Source of the DNA: Lentisphaerota bacterium
GTDB taxonomy: Bacteria; Verrucomicrobiota; Kiritimatiellia; UBA8416; JAUUYL01
DNA: 43,725 nt
NCBI GenBank assembly: GCA_030590485.1
Contig: JAUUYL010000010.1
Location: forward strand, 1-43,725
Direction: 5' to 3'
The translations under genes were made by a program, and so were the position numbers. This document shows, piece by piece, positions 1 to 8,638 of this stretch (the stretch's first letter is position 1; the number at the start of each line of letters is the position of its first letter). A model generated the notes under the pieces. It was not told the DNA's origin. It saw only the letters and a program-made list of their open reading frames with translations, and did no database searches.

Positions 1-59
1 CCGAACATAACGCCGCCATCCAGATGCCATTGATTTCCCTGTATAATTTTGTAGCTCAT
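1..59 (-). CDS. Partial 5' end of a probable MBL-fold metallo-hydrolase
   Basis: An open frame starts at the ATG complementary to 57-59 and runs off the left edge. The 19 visible residues begin MSYKIIQG and contain HLDGGVMFG. Family knowledge: a leading strand followed by LDGGAMFG is a common start for metallo-beta-lactamase-fold hydrolases. There is no clear Shine-Dalgarno sequence. Only the first residues can be seen, so the family call rests on one short motif and the catalytic HxHxDH motif lies outside the window. Confidence 0.45.
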   Translation of the reverse strand, partial: MSYKIIQGNQWHLDGGVMF

Positions 60-248
60 GCCGGGAAGAATAGAGTGTCAAATGTCGAGTGTCGAGTGAA
101 TTAAGGATTGATGAGGGGTGGCGCAAAGCGAATGGTTAATGGTTGGATGGTTTATGGTTGTGAGATGCTTCGACAAGCTCAGCATGACCAAACGCTTAAT
201 GAATTGTCATCCTGAGCGAAGCCGAAGGATTCGTCGCCTGCCACTTCT
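60..248. other. Intergenic stretch with low-complexity repeats
   Basis: No credible gene. It holds a short tandem (GTCGAGT twice near 80-98), a GGTTAATGGTTGGATGG-like tract near 131-160 and the palindromic repeat annotated separately. A GGTTAATGGTTGATG tract recurs near 37690, which suggests a shared family of degenerate intergenic filler. Confidence 0.5.
171..235. repeat. Palindromic dispersed extragenic element (REP-like)
   Basis: CTTCGACAAGCTCAGCATGAC near 170-190 and GTCATCCTGAGCGAAGCCGAAG near 207-229 form an imperfect inverted repeat. Very similar words (TCATCCTGAGCGAAGC, CTTCGACAAGCTCAG) are common as dispersed intergenic repeats in environmental genomes, where spurious frames read HPERSRRIRR. 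It lies just downstream of the small minus-strand gene ending at 249 and may act as a transcript-end hairpin. Confidence 0.55.
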
Positions 249-470
249 CTATTTCTTGCATGCGGGGAGTTGGGGTGCCTTTTTGATTGGCAACTCAAAT
301 CCGCTTCTCTTGCATGCTTTAACTAGACGGCTGTAAGCCTGATATACGGTGCGGCCTTCGGTCATGTGGTTTTTGCAGATAGTTGCATAGCCTTTACGGT
401 TAGCAATTCTGAAAAACTGGACATCTCTGGTGCTGAGCTTCTTTAACGGTTTTACTTGTTTCTTTGCCAT
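249..470 (-). CDS. Small basic conserved hypothetical protein
   Basis: A 73-residue Lys/Arg-rich protein beginning MAKKQVKPLKKL and ending in PQLPACKK, with two further cysteines at about residues 33 and 54. A good Shine-Dalgarno (GAGGTG) lies about 8 bases before the ATG. It follows the cytidylyltransferase/GHMP gene by 12 bases on the same strand, so the two are probably co-transcribed. I recognise no domain. The charge and size would suit a nucleic-acid-binding or ribosome-associated protein, but that is only a guess. Confidence 0.6.
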   Translation of the reverse strand: MAKKQVKPLKKLSTRDVQFFRIANRKGYATICKNHMTEGRTVYQAYSRLVKACKRSGFELPIKKAPQLPACKK

Positions 471-482
471 ATTACACCTCGC

Positions 483-1547
483 TTATTCCATGAACTCTTT
501 CATATAAGGCTCGATTCCCAAAAGCTTCGCAGAATAGGGTCGCTCATCAAACAGGTATACGGCATATCCTCCATGGCCGCCGCCGCTATATTTCTTCGCC
601 TTCTCGCCATATGAGGGTAGGTGCTCCATGCCTTCTTTGAGCTGAACCTCATGAGTTATGTTAATAGCCTCGGCCAGCATATCAACATCACTATTGATAA
701 CAGCTTCACGTCCAATGACGCTACCCTTAGCCAGTAAATCGTAATCTCTATCTGTGTCAGCAAGGTCCTTGGTCGTATGCGGCTTGCCGGTCCAGTAAAT
801 GGCCATCTTACCATGAAGAAACATCGGGTTGACTTTTATGTCCAATACCGGCCTTTTCCCTGAGCGCCATACACAGAGCCCGGTTTCTTTTATTACAACT
901 GGATCTTGCCAACCGACATTCATTGCAAGTTCTGAAGCAACACCGTCTCTAGCCATCAATAATGCGTGGGCTCCTGAGCCTCCAAGTCCAGCACAGGTCT
1001 CATACGGCCAATGATAAAGGCTGACCATTGGTGAGACCGAACAATTAACGATATAGGCACCCGGTCTTGCAAATCTAGGGACATCGAGCCAGCCACCCGC
1101 AAGGTCAACACGCACAGGTGCCTCTGCAGGCGCATGCAGTCTGTCGAATATCTCAGTAGTGGAGATCTTGTTGTAACTGAGGGTCTTGTTCAGGCGAACA
1201 TATTCAGCGCCGGTCTTCTTGCAGAGAGCGCGTTTTGCATTTCCGTATTGATCGTCTTCTGTTACGGCTAATACCTGTGGTTTTGCCTTTATAAACTCAG
1301 TCACAAAATTCAGCCCCATCTCCAGGTCGCCGCCAACGACCACTTCGTCGACCATATCCAAAGCTCGAACAACATGAAGCTTGTGATCAAGCGGAATAAA
1401 CGCGCGCCTTCTCTTGTGCATGAAGAGAACTTCTTCAGTTGGGATACATACAGTAAGATGATCACCAAGCTTTTTAGCCTGATTAAAAAACTCAATATGA
1501 CCACCATGAATGATGTCAAATACGCCGGATACAAAAACCTTTTTCAT
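483..1547 (-). CDS. Cytidylyltransferase / GHMP-kinase-like fusion protein
   Basis: 354 residues. Residues 1-130 are a nucleotidylyltransferase of the RfaE-C/glycerol-3-phosphate cytidylyltransferase fold: FVSGVFDIIHGGH at 5-18 carries the HxGH motif, and LSYNKISTTEI at about 122-132 matches the second ATP-binding motif. From about 138 the protein becomes GHMP-kinase-like: APVRVDLAGGWLD (motif 1), GLGGSGAHAL (phosphate-loop motif 2) and YSGGGHGGYAVY near 325-336 (motif 3). Known fusions of this kind make nucleotide-activated sugars for surface glycans. The kinase half is shorter than a free-standing GHMP kinase. Substrate cannot be assigned. Confidence 0.82.
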   Translation of the reverse strand: MKKVFVSGVFDIIHGGHIEFFNQAKKLGDHLTVCIPTEEVLFMHKRRRAFIPLDHKLHVVRALDMVDEVVVGGDLEMGLNFVTEFIKAKPQVLAVTEDDQYGNAKRALCKKTGAEYVRLNKTLSYNKISTTEIFDRLHAPAEAPVRVDLAGGWLDVPRFARPGAYIVNCSVSPMVSLYHWPYETCAGLGGSGAHALLMARDGVASELAMNVGWQDPVVIKETGLCVWRSGKRPVLDIKVNPMFLHGKMAIYWTGKPHTTKDLADTDRDYDLLAKGSVIGREAVINSDVDMLAEAINITHEVQLKEGMEHLPSYGEKAKKYSGGGHGGYAVYLFDERPYSAKLLGIEPYMKEFME

Positions 1548-1826
1548 ATGGGGCTATTCTGGCAAGAAACGCTATGGATGGTCAAGTCAGATCAGCGATT
1601 CTCATTTTGGCCGCCCTCGTCCTCTAATGATGGGTTCGGAGCGAGGTATGGGATGTCGAGGCGGTCAATACCTATAGTCCTATTATTTTTAGGTTTCTTG
1701 ACCCAGGTCAATGTTTTGGAAGAAGAAATCTTGTATTATGTCTGAAAATGAATTTGTATAAGTTAGAAGTTGCAGTGGCGTTTGGCAATTGACGAAGGTG
1801 GCGTGGGTATGTCAATAGGTGAGAGC
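1548..1826. other. Divergent intergenic region upstream of the efflux operon
   Basis: About 280 bases between the minus-strand cytidylyltransferase gene and the plus-strand efflux operon. It must hold promoters for both directions. I see no strong operator palindrome and no RNA gene. AT-rich words near 1680-1760 (TATTATTTTTAGG, TTGTATTATG) could supply a -10 element but are not distinctive. Confidence 0.4.
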
Positions 1827-3263
1827 ATGAAGATCAGACCATATAGATTGATTGTTATAATGTCGGGAGTGGTATTTTTTTCTTCCTGCGCGCATTTGCC
1901 TGAAGCACAGCGTGATATTCCTGTCGTCATTCCGGAAGGCTATGCGTTCGAGACGGAGGGAGATGCTTATCCTGATCGTTGGTGGACGGTTTTTGAGGAT
2001 GAACAACTGGAGAAGTTGGTTACGGAAGCACTTGGTGGCAATTTCGGGCTGAAGCAAGCTCGCTATCGACTTGAGCAGGCGAATGCTATTGCGCTTAAAG
2101 CTGGAGCTGAACAGATTCCTGATGTGTCAATTGGCGGCAATGCTGCGCGTTTACGATCGCTTCAGGTGGATCCGACAGGAGCCAAGAGTGTTCGATCTAC
2201 AGATCATTTCGGACTGAATCTAGCTGCATCGTATGAAATTGATTTATGGGGGCGGATCGGAGCGACGAAGAGGGCGGCTGTTCTTGACGCGCAAACGGCG
2301 CACGATATTTTAGATACAGCGGCTATGACGTTGGTGGCGCAGACCACGGATACCTGGTACCAAATCGCGGCTTTCCAGGAGCGGTTATCATTGCTGAAAA
2401 GCCAGGTCAAGAGCAATGAGGACCAGCTTCGATTGCAGGAATTACGGTTTAACAATGGGCAGACTACGGCGTTGGACGTTTTGCGGCAGCGTGAACAGTT
2501 GGCGGCTCTACGGACGCTCTTGCCGCGTCTGGAGGCAATTCTGCAAACCATGCGCCATCAGCTGGCAGTCCTATTAGGTCGCGCCCCGCAAATAACCGAG
2601 GATCTTGTTCCGTCTCTGTGGCCTGCACTTCCGCCATTGCCTGATGTCGGCGTGCCGGCAGGTTTGCTTCAAAAGCGGCCTGATGTTCGAGCGGCATTGA
2701 GAGCAGTCCGTGCTGCCGATGAACGCGTGGCTGCCGCTATAGCGGCACGTCTACCAGCGTTGCGTCTTACCGCGTCAGCAGACTATTCGGCCTCGGATGC
2801 GGGTGATTTGTTTAATGATTGGTTTTGGAATATTGCCGGGAGCATTCTCGCGCCTGTTCTGGACGGCGGTAGACTTCGCGCTGAAGTCAAAAGGTCGCAT
2901 GCGGCGGCAAGTGAGCAACTGGCTCGTTGCGGGGAGGTGATTCTGAATGCCATGCGTGAAGTGGAGAGTGCGCTTGTTAACGAAAGCAGGCAGGCAGAAA
3001 CCATCGCGCGTCAAGTCGAGCAGCAGAAAGCGGCTTCTCAAGCGCTACAGCATGTCCGCGCCCGTTACAGTCGGGGCCTGAGTGATTATCTGCCTGTGCT
3101 GATTGCCATGGAGCGTGAGCAGTCTGTGACCCGGGCGCTGGTAGAGACGCGCCGGGAACTGTTGAGTTATCGAATTCAGCTTTATCGATCTCTGGGTGGA
3201 GAATGGATGCGCTCTGATCTGGGATTTGCAACTTCTCAAGAAGGAGAAAAAGAAAATGATTAA
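1827..3263 (+). CDS. RND efflux outer-membrane lipoprotein (TolC/NodT type)
   Basis: About 478 residues from the ATG at 1827, chosen because it directly precedes a lipoprotein signal (MKIRPYRLIV..VFFSSC, lipobox FSSC) and follows AGGTGAG; an in-frame ATG at 1809 is possible. Two repeated TolC-family coiled-coil regions follow: LGGNFGLKQARYRLEQANAIALKAGAEQIPD and the later VAAAIAARLPALRLTASADYS. The protein forms the outer-membrane exit duct of a tripartite pump. It is first of three overlapping genes (outer-membrane factor, fusion protein, permease). Confidence 0.9.
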   Translation: MKIRPYRLIVIMSGVVFFSSCAHLPEAQRDIPVVIPEGYAFETEGDAYPDRWWTVFEDEQLEKLVTEALGGNFGLKQARYRLEQANAIALKAGAEQIPDVSIGGNAARLRSLQVDPTGAKSVRSTDHFGLNLAASYEIDLWGRIGATKRAAVLDAQTAHDILDTAAMTLVAQTTDTWYQIAAFQERLSLLKSQVKSNEDQLRLQELRFNNGQTTALDVLRQREQLAALRTLLPRLEAILQTMRHQLAVLLGRAPQITEDLVPSLWPALPPLPDVGVPAGLLQKRPDVRAALRAVRAADERVAAAIAARLPALRLTASADYSASDAGDLFNDWFWNIAGSILAPVLDGGRLRAEVKRSHAAASEQLARCGEVILNAMREVESALVNESRQAETIARQVEQQKAASQALQHVRARYSRGLSDYLPVLIAMEREQSVTRALVETRRELLSYRIQLYRSLGGEWMRSDLGFATSQEGEKEND

Positions 3264-4509
3264 TAAACGTATATTTGTGCCGCCACCGCAGGTGCTGGTC
3301 CCGCTTTCTGTATTGGTTGTTGCTGTGCTTGCTGCGGTCTGGTTTATCAAGACAAAACCTGCGCCCAGGAAGAAGAGTGTTCAGCCTATGGCTTCTGCTG
3401 TTGAGGCGGTGACTGTAATGAAAAAACGGCATAGCGTAACGATTACTGCCATGGGAACAGTATCGCCTGTTCAAGAAGTAGCTCTGCAGCCTGAAGTCAC
3501 TGGCTTGGTCGTTTGGAAGCATCGCAATCTTGTGCCAGGCGGTATTGTACATCAGGGAGATATATTGCTTCATATCGACGCCCGGAATTACGAGGTGGCA
3601 GTAAAGCAGCAGAAAGCTATGCTGGAAAAAGCCGAGGTAGAGTATCAGCTCGAGTTGTCGCGGACAGAAGTTGCCGCGGAAGAATGGCGTATGATGAACC
3701 AGGGAAAACAAATAGATTCCCGTTCCAGAACATTGGCGTTGCGTGAGCCGCAATTGCGAGCGGCGGAAGTGGCGGTTAGCGCTGCAAGCAATGCGTTGGC
3801 CAAAGCGGAGCTTGATATAAATCGCACCCGGATCGCGGCCCCCTTCAATGCTGTTGTTATAGATGAATTCGTTGATATTGGTCAATTCGTGTCCTCGCAA
3901 ACCCGTCTGGCGCAGCTGGCCGGAACAGATGCATTCCGAGTTGAAGTCTTTCTGCCGGTGCGGGATCTTCAATGGATAAAGTGGCCGGATAATAATGGAG
4001 AAAAAGGCCCGTCCACCATTGTCCTGCATGATATTGGCATGGCAAAGCCGATTAAATTTGAAGGACAGGTGACGCGTGTGCTGAGTAGTCTGGATAATGC
4101 CGCTAAAATGGCTCGAGTTCTAGTGCGTGTTGAAGATCCATTACAGCTTGCAAAAGCCAGTGCAGATAGACAGAGGGTAAAGCTCTTCTCCGGTGCCTAT
4201 GTTAAGGTGCTTATAGATGGTTTACCGCTGGACGATGTCATTGAGGTTCCCGATGCAGTGATTCGTGAAGGCAACAGGGTATGGGTAATGAACAAGAAGG
4301 GGCTGCTCGAGTTTCGTGACATCGAGGTATTGCGTAGGCAGAATGGAAAAGCTCTCGTGCAAGGTAATATCTCAGGCGGTGAGCAAGTTGTAAGCAGTCA
4401 CATATCCACTCCGATCCCGGGTATGAAACTTAAACTAAAAGGCCAGCCAACATCCGGCAAAGGCAGCGGCAATGCAAAGTCAGGCAAGACGGGAAAGAAG
4501 CAGAAATGA
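3256..4509 (+). CDS. RND efflux periplasmic adaptor (membrane-fusion protein)
   Basis: 417 residues from ATG 3256, which follows AAGAAGGAGAAA and overlaps the end of the outer-membrane factor; a longer frame upstream lacks a signal. An N-terminal membrane anchor (about 13-31) is followed by a lipoyl/barrel-sandwich half-motif (LQPEVTGLVVWKH), an alpha-helical hairpin rich in Ala/Glu (about 120-190) and the returning half-motif RTRIAAPFNAVVIDEFVDIG. The C-terminus is a Lys/Gly-rich tail. It couples the permease to the outer-membrane duct. Its end overlaps the permease start by ATGA. Confidence 0.9.
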   Translation: MINKRIFVPPPQVLVPLSVLVVAVLAAVWFIKTKPAPRKKSVQPMASAVEAVTVMKKRHSVTITAMGTVSPVQEVALQPEVTGLVVWKHRNLVPGGIVHQGDILLHIDARNYEVAVKQQKAMLEKAEVEYQLELSRTEVAAEEWRMMNQGKQIDSRSRTLALREPQLRAAEVAVSAASNALAKAELDINRTRIAAPFNAVVIDEFVDIGQFVSSQTRLAQLAGTDAFRVEVFLPVRDLQWIKWPDNNGEKGPSTIVLHDIGMAKPIKFEGQVTRVLSSLDNAAKMARVLVRVEDPLQLAKASADRQRVKLFSGAYVKVLIDGLPLDDVIEVPDAVIREGNRVWVMNKKGLLEFRDIEVLRRQNGKALVQGNISGGEQVVSSHISTPIPGMKLKLKGQPTSGKGSGNAKSGKTGKKQK

Positions 4510-7500
4510 GCAGTGAATCACTCAAAAAAGGTCCTTTGGCCTGGATGGCGGAGAACGCGGTTGCCGCCAATCTGCTGATGTTGACATTTCTCGTTGGCGG
4601 ATTCATGTCGATTTCCCGCATACGGCAGGAGGTGTTCCCTACTTTTGAGATTGATATTATTCGGGTGAACGTGGCTTATCCCGGTGCAAGTCCAAGCGAA
4701 ATTGAGCAAGGTATACTATTTGCCTCAGAAGATGCAGTGCGCGGGCTTGATGGCGTCGAGCGAGTGACCTCGTCAGCGGTCGAAGGAATGGGAAGTATAG
4801 TTGCGGAGTTGCTGTCGGATGCTGACGGCAGCAAGGTTCTTCAGGACATCAAGAACGAGATTGATCGGATAACCTCGTTTCCTGAAGAGGCTGAAGAGCC
4901 TGTTGTCAGCTTAGTTGTTGTGCGTCGTCCTGTTCTATCGGTGATTTTTTACGGTGATGTTGAGGAGGCAACACTGCGACGCATTGCGGAGAGTGCCAAA
5001 TCGGACATTGCGCTTGATCCGCGTATTACTCTGGCGGAGGTGTCCGGGGCGCGTCCGCTCGAAATAAGCATCGAGGTACCGCTTGGCAAACTGCGTGAAC
5101 ATAATCTGACTCTTGGTGCGATGGCTGAGCTGGTGCGAAAAACTTCTGTTGAGTTGGGCGGGGGAGGCATTAAAACGCCGGGAGGAGAACGCCTGGTGCG
5201 AGTGGATGAGCGACGAGACTATGGAAGCGAGTATGCCGATATCCCTGTTCTAAGCAGGCCTGAAGGTTCCCGGCTGCTGTTAGGTGATGTTGCGGATATT
5301 AAAGACGGGTTCGCTGATATTGACCAAGTCACGATTTATAAAGGTAAGCGTGCGGTGAACCTGACGGTGTATCGTGTCGGCGATGAGGATCCGGTCAGTG
5401 TTTCAAAGGCGGCTCATGAGTTTGTCGAGAGATTGAATCTCAGCCTTCCTGGAACAGTCAGTACGGCAGTTGTTCATGATCGGTCAGATATCTATCGTGA
5501 TCGTATGAGTTTGTTGATCAAGAATGCGGTGATGGGATTGATGCTTGTGATGCTCGTGCTGAGTCTGTTTCTTGAAGTACGGCTGGCGTTCTGGGTCATG
5601 CTGGGAATCCCTATATCATTTGTCGGCTGTCTGCTTTTCCTGCCTTATTTGGATGTATCTCTCAATATGGTTTCGCTTTTCGCATTTATCATTGCCATCG
5701 GCATTGTCGTTGACGATGCGATTGTTGTGGGCGAAAGTATTTACTATGAGCGTGAGAATGGGAAGAGCGGGGTGGCTGCGGCTGTGCGGGGTGTGCGGGG
5801 CGTGTCGGTGCCTGTGGTGTTTGCCATCTTGACCAATATCATTGCGTTTCTGCCGCTTTTGTTTGTGCCCGGAATGATGGGGGACTTGTGGCGAGATATA
5901 CCAACAGTTATTATTGTGATATTCATCATTTCACTTGTTGAATCATTGTTGATATTGCCGGCTCATCTTGCTCATCAGCGTCCTCAATCCGCAAGCAGGT
6001 TCTGGAAAGCCGTAGAAGCGCCTCAACTTGTACTGGGGAAAGGTTTGAACCGTTTTACGGAGAATCTGTATAAGCCTTTTGTGCGATTCACATTGCGCTA
6101 TCGTTACTCTACGGTGGTAATAGGGCTGGCTGTTCTTGTCTTGACGATAGGGTGGTGGAAAGGTGGGCGGCTCCCATTTCGTCTTTTACCCAAGGTAGAG
6201 AGTGATCGGGTAACGGCAACTGCCACACTCCCGTATGGTACACCGTTCGAGAAGACATACGATGTGGCTGAACATTTACGGAAGAGTGTATGGCGGACTC
6301 TGCAGTCGAGTGGGAATACAAATGCGCTTGAGGGGATTTATGTCTCTACCGGCAGTTTGATAGGTGGGTTTGGCCCATTTGGAGGCGATCCGGTTCGGGG
6401 TGGACATCTCGCCGCGGTTGAGGTGAATTTGGTTCCCTTGGGTCAACGTAATATAACTGCTGCCGAGTTTGTGAAGTTATGGAGAAAACAAGTGGGCCCG
6501 ATTTCAGGTATGGAGTCGCTGACGTTTAAGTTTAACATTGGCCCGGCAACCGGCAGCCCTATTGATGTAGAGTTAAGTCATCCAAACAGTGATATTCTGG
6601 AGAGTGTTGCCGCGCGTGTTGCCGAGGCTTTGAAAGAGTATGCCGGAGTTGTGGAGATCGATGATGGTGTTGAGTTGGGTAAGGAACAATTCATCTTTAC
6701 GCTTAAACCGGCTGCGCATAGTTTGGGTATAACATCGCTGGATCTTGCGCAACAGGTACGGCATGCGTTCTATGGCGCTGAATCATTGCGGCAACAGAGA
6801 GGGCAGGATGAAATAAAAGTCTTTGTTCGCCTTCCCCAGGCGGAACGGCGATTTGAGAATGATATTACGACTTTGATTCTCCGTGCTCCGGGTGGACAGG
6901 AAATTCCTATTCAGGAGGCAGCGAACATCGAGCGTGGTCGTGCTTATCAGAAAATCAAACGCGTTGAGGGTCGCAGAACGATTAATGTTACCGCCGATCT
7001 GGAGTCGCCTAAGTATACGCCTAAGAAGATCCTTGATGACTTACAGGGCGGGCTGTTACCTTCGCTAATGGCGGATTATCCCGGCTTGTCTTATTCATTG
7101 GAGGGCGAGCAGCGTGAGCAGCGGGAATCCATGGCGGGTATGGCCAAGGGGTTTCTTGTGGCGCTCTTTGCATTGTTTGCTCTGCTTGCTGTGATCTTTA
7201 AGAGTTATGCGCAGGCGATTATTGTTCTGGTTGCTATTCCGTTTGGTATTGTCGGTTCTATTGGAGGACATATTATAATGGGGTTTGGCATGAGTTTCGT
7301 GAGCATAATGGGCATGGTTGCGCTGGCAGGCGTGGTGATTAATGATAATATTCTGCTAATCAGCACAGCCAATGAATATCGGAAACAAGGAATGTCGGCA
7401 AGAGAAGCTGCAATTCAGGCGCCAACGCGAAGGTTCCGCCCTGTCTTGCTGACATCTGTTACCACCTTTCTTGGATTAGCTCCTATGATTTTTGAGACGT

Positions 7501-7658
7501 CTGTGCAGGCGCGATTTATGATTCCCATGGCCCTGTCGCTTGGCTTTGGCATTCTTTTTGCAACCTTAATTACGCTAATACTGGTACCGTCGCTGTACCT
7601 TATTCGTGAAGATATTCAGGACGTTGTTGCCAGTCGATATTCTTGTTCAAAGAAATAA
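4506..7658 (+). CDS. RND-family efflux permease (AcrB-like)
   Basis: 1050 residues, the usual length. N-terminal transmembrane helix (AVAANLLMLTFLVGGFM), large periplasmic loop, a six-helix block containing IAIGIVVDDAIVVGE with the proton-relay Asp pair, a second loop, and a second block with LAGVVINDNILLI. This is an inner-membrane proton/substrate antiporter. It starts inside the adaptor gene (ATGA overlap), so the three genes form one operon. Substrate is not visible; the two-Asp relay fits a hydrophobe/amphiphile pump rather than a metal pump, but that is inference. Confidence 0.92.
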   Translation: MSSESLKKGPLAWMAENAVAANLLMLTFLVGGFMSISRIRQEVFPTFEIDIIRVNVAYPGASPSEIEQGILFASEDAVRGLDGVERVTSSAVEGMGSIVAELLSDADGSKVLQDIKNEIDRITSFPEEAEEPVVSLVVVRRPVLSVIFYGDVEEATLRRIAESAKSDIALDPRITLAEVSGARPLEISIEVPLGKLREHNLTLGAMAELVRKTSVELGGGGIKTPGGERLVRVDERRDYGSEYADIPVLSRPEGSRLLLGDVADIKDGFADIDQVTIYKGKRAVNLTVYRVGDEDPVSVSKAAHEFVERLNLSLPGTVSTAVVHDRSDIYRDRMSLLIKNAVMGLMLVMLVLSLFLEVRLAFWVMLGIPISFVGCLLFLPYLDVSLNMVSLFAFIIAIGIVVDDAIVVGESIYYERENGKSGVAAAVRGVRGVSVPVVFAILTNIIAFLPLLFVPGMMGDLWRDIPTVIIVIFIISLVESLLILPAHLAHQRPQSASRFWKAVEAPQLVLGKGLNRFTENLYKPFVRFTLRYRYSTVVIGLAVLVLTIGWWKGGRLPFRLLPKVESDRVTATATLPYGTPFEKTYDVAEHLRKSVWRTLQSSGNTNALEGIYVSTGSLIGGFGPFGGDPVRGGHLAAVEVNLVPLGQRNITAAEFVKLWRKQVGPISGMESLTFKFNIGPATGSPIDVELSHPNSDILESVAARVAEALKEYAGVVEIDDGVELGKEQFIFTLKPAAHSLGITSLDLAQQVRHAFYGAESLRQQRGQDEIKVFVRLPQAERRFENDITTLILRAPGGQEIPIQEAANIERGRAYQKIKRVEGRRTINVTADLESPKYTPKKILDDLQGGLLPSLMADYPGLSYSLEGEQREQRESMAGMAKGFLVALFALFALLAVIFKSYAQAIIVLVAIPFGIVGSIGGHIIMGFGMSFVSIMGMVALAGVVINDNILLISTANEYRKQGMSAREAAIQAPTRRFRPVLLTSVTTFLGLAPMIFETSVQARFMIPMALSLGFGILFATLITLILVPSLYLIREDIQDVVASRYSCSKK

Positions 7659-7689
7659 CACCGCCCACTTTTCCCGTTCTTCTATTAAT

Positions 7690-7770
7690 CGCTTTCGCTT
7701 GCAACTCACGCGAATTGCAAGATGCGCGGCGGAGATCTCGCAAGATGCAACACTTGCGCTTGTCTTGCCG
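7690..7770. promoter_or_regulatory. Repeat-rich leader between efflux operon and cofactor cluster
   Basis: GCAAGATGC occurs at 7717-7725 and again at 7740-7748. TTGCAA occurs at 7699-7704 and 7715-7720, forming a 10-base-loop dyad. GCAAG at 7740-7744 can pair with CTTGC at 7753-7757. The block could terminate the efflux transcript or regulate the downstream cluster. No riboswitch class is recognised. Confidence 0.35.
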
Positions 7771-7857
7771 ACGGACTTAGCTATTACAACATGCTGCTGT
7801 TAAGCTAGTTGTGACACTTTGCGTAGCATGGCATGGTTAATGCGTATAGAGATACAG

Positions 7858-8232
7858 ATGAATATTGGACTTACAATCAGTCGAGGGCGGGTGTCGCCAT
7901 GTTTTTCCGGGGTCAGTCTTTTTGTTTTGGGTCCAGAGCTTGGCATGCAACGCCAGGAGGATGACACAGGAGATTGGCATGCGCTGGATTGGGCGTGTGA
8001 GTTAGCGCACAGGAATGTGCGTGTTTTATTGTGTGCGGGTATAGACCGATTTTTGTGGGGAGCGTTGCAAGGGAACGGAATAGAAGTTGTGCCTGATGCG
8101 ACAGGGCCGATGGACGAAGTAGTTGCGCAATGGCGTGAAGGGAAGTTGGTTGTGCCTCAGATGTGGCCTCCTCAAAGGTGTGGCGGTGGACAGAGAGGTT
8201 CTCGCGGGCGAAAAGGTAGGCGAGGCAGATAA
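7858..8232 (+). CDS. NifX/NafY-like dinitrogenase cofactor-family protein
   Basis: 124 residues from ATG 7858, chosen because MNIGLTISRGRVSPCFSG is the beta-strand start typical of the family; the frame upstream has no family match. The fold is the small NifX/NifB-C-terminal type (alpha/beta, about 100 residues) that binds iron-molybdenum-cofactor precursors. It has the final helix motif (PMDEVVAQWREGKL) followed by a Gly/Arg-rich tail with RCGGGQRGSRG. The first gene of the plus-strand cofactor cluster. There are no nitrogenase genes nearby, so a general cluster-binding role is more likely than nitrogen fixation. Confidence 0.75.
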   Translation: MNIGLTISRGRVSPCFSGVSLFVLGPELGMQRQEDDTGDWHALDWACELAHRNVRVLLCAGIDRFLWGALQGNGIEVVPDATGPMDEVVAQWREGKLVVPQMWPPQRCGGGQRGSRGRKGRRGR

Positions 8233-8256
8233 CAAAAAACATGAAAGGAAAATCGA

Positions 8257-8625
8257 ATGAAATTGGCTGTTACATCATTAGGAGAAACGTTGGATTCTCC
8301 AATAGATCAGAGGTTTGGCCGGGCGCGTTATTTTGTTCTGTATGATACAGAGACAGAAGAATGGTCGTCGCATGATAATCAGCAGAATCTGAATGCTGCT
8401 CAAGGGGCAGGTATTCAGGCGGGGCAGAAAGTTGCAGAGATTGGTGCCGAAGCCGTAATAACCGGGCATTGTGGACCAAAAGCTTTTGCGACATTGAAAG
8501 CGGGCAACATCGAATTATATCCCGGTGCATCTGGAACCGTAAAAGAAGCCATAAGTGCTTTTTCAGAGGGTACGCTTCATAAAAGCGAGAATGCCGATGT
8601 CGAAGGACATTTTGGAAGCGTGTGA
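8257..8625 (+). CDS. NifX/NifB-C-terminal-like cofactor-binding protein
   Basis: 122 residues. MKLAVTSLGETLDSPIDQRFGRARYFVLYD is the standard N-terminus, followed by GAEAVITGHCGPKAF (the cofactor-binding loop region, with Cys) and GTVKEAISAFSEGTL. AAGGAAAATCGA precedes the ATG. Family knowledge: these proteins carry Fe-Mo-type cofactor precursors or other Fe-S clusters. It is a paralogue of the preceding gene and of the C-terminal domain of the Mrp fusion near 13.9 kb, giving three NifX-type domains within one operon. Confidence 0.85.
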   Translation: MKLAVTSLGETLDSPIDQRFGRARYFVLYDTETEEWSSHDNQQNLNAAQGAGIQAGQKVAEIGAEAVITGHCGPKAFATLKAGNIELYPGASGTVKEAISAFSEGTLHKSENADVEGHFGSV

Positions 8626-8638
8626 TAAGGAGATTGTG

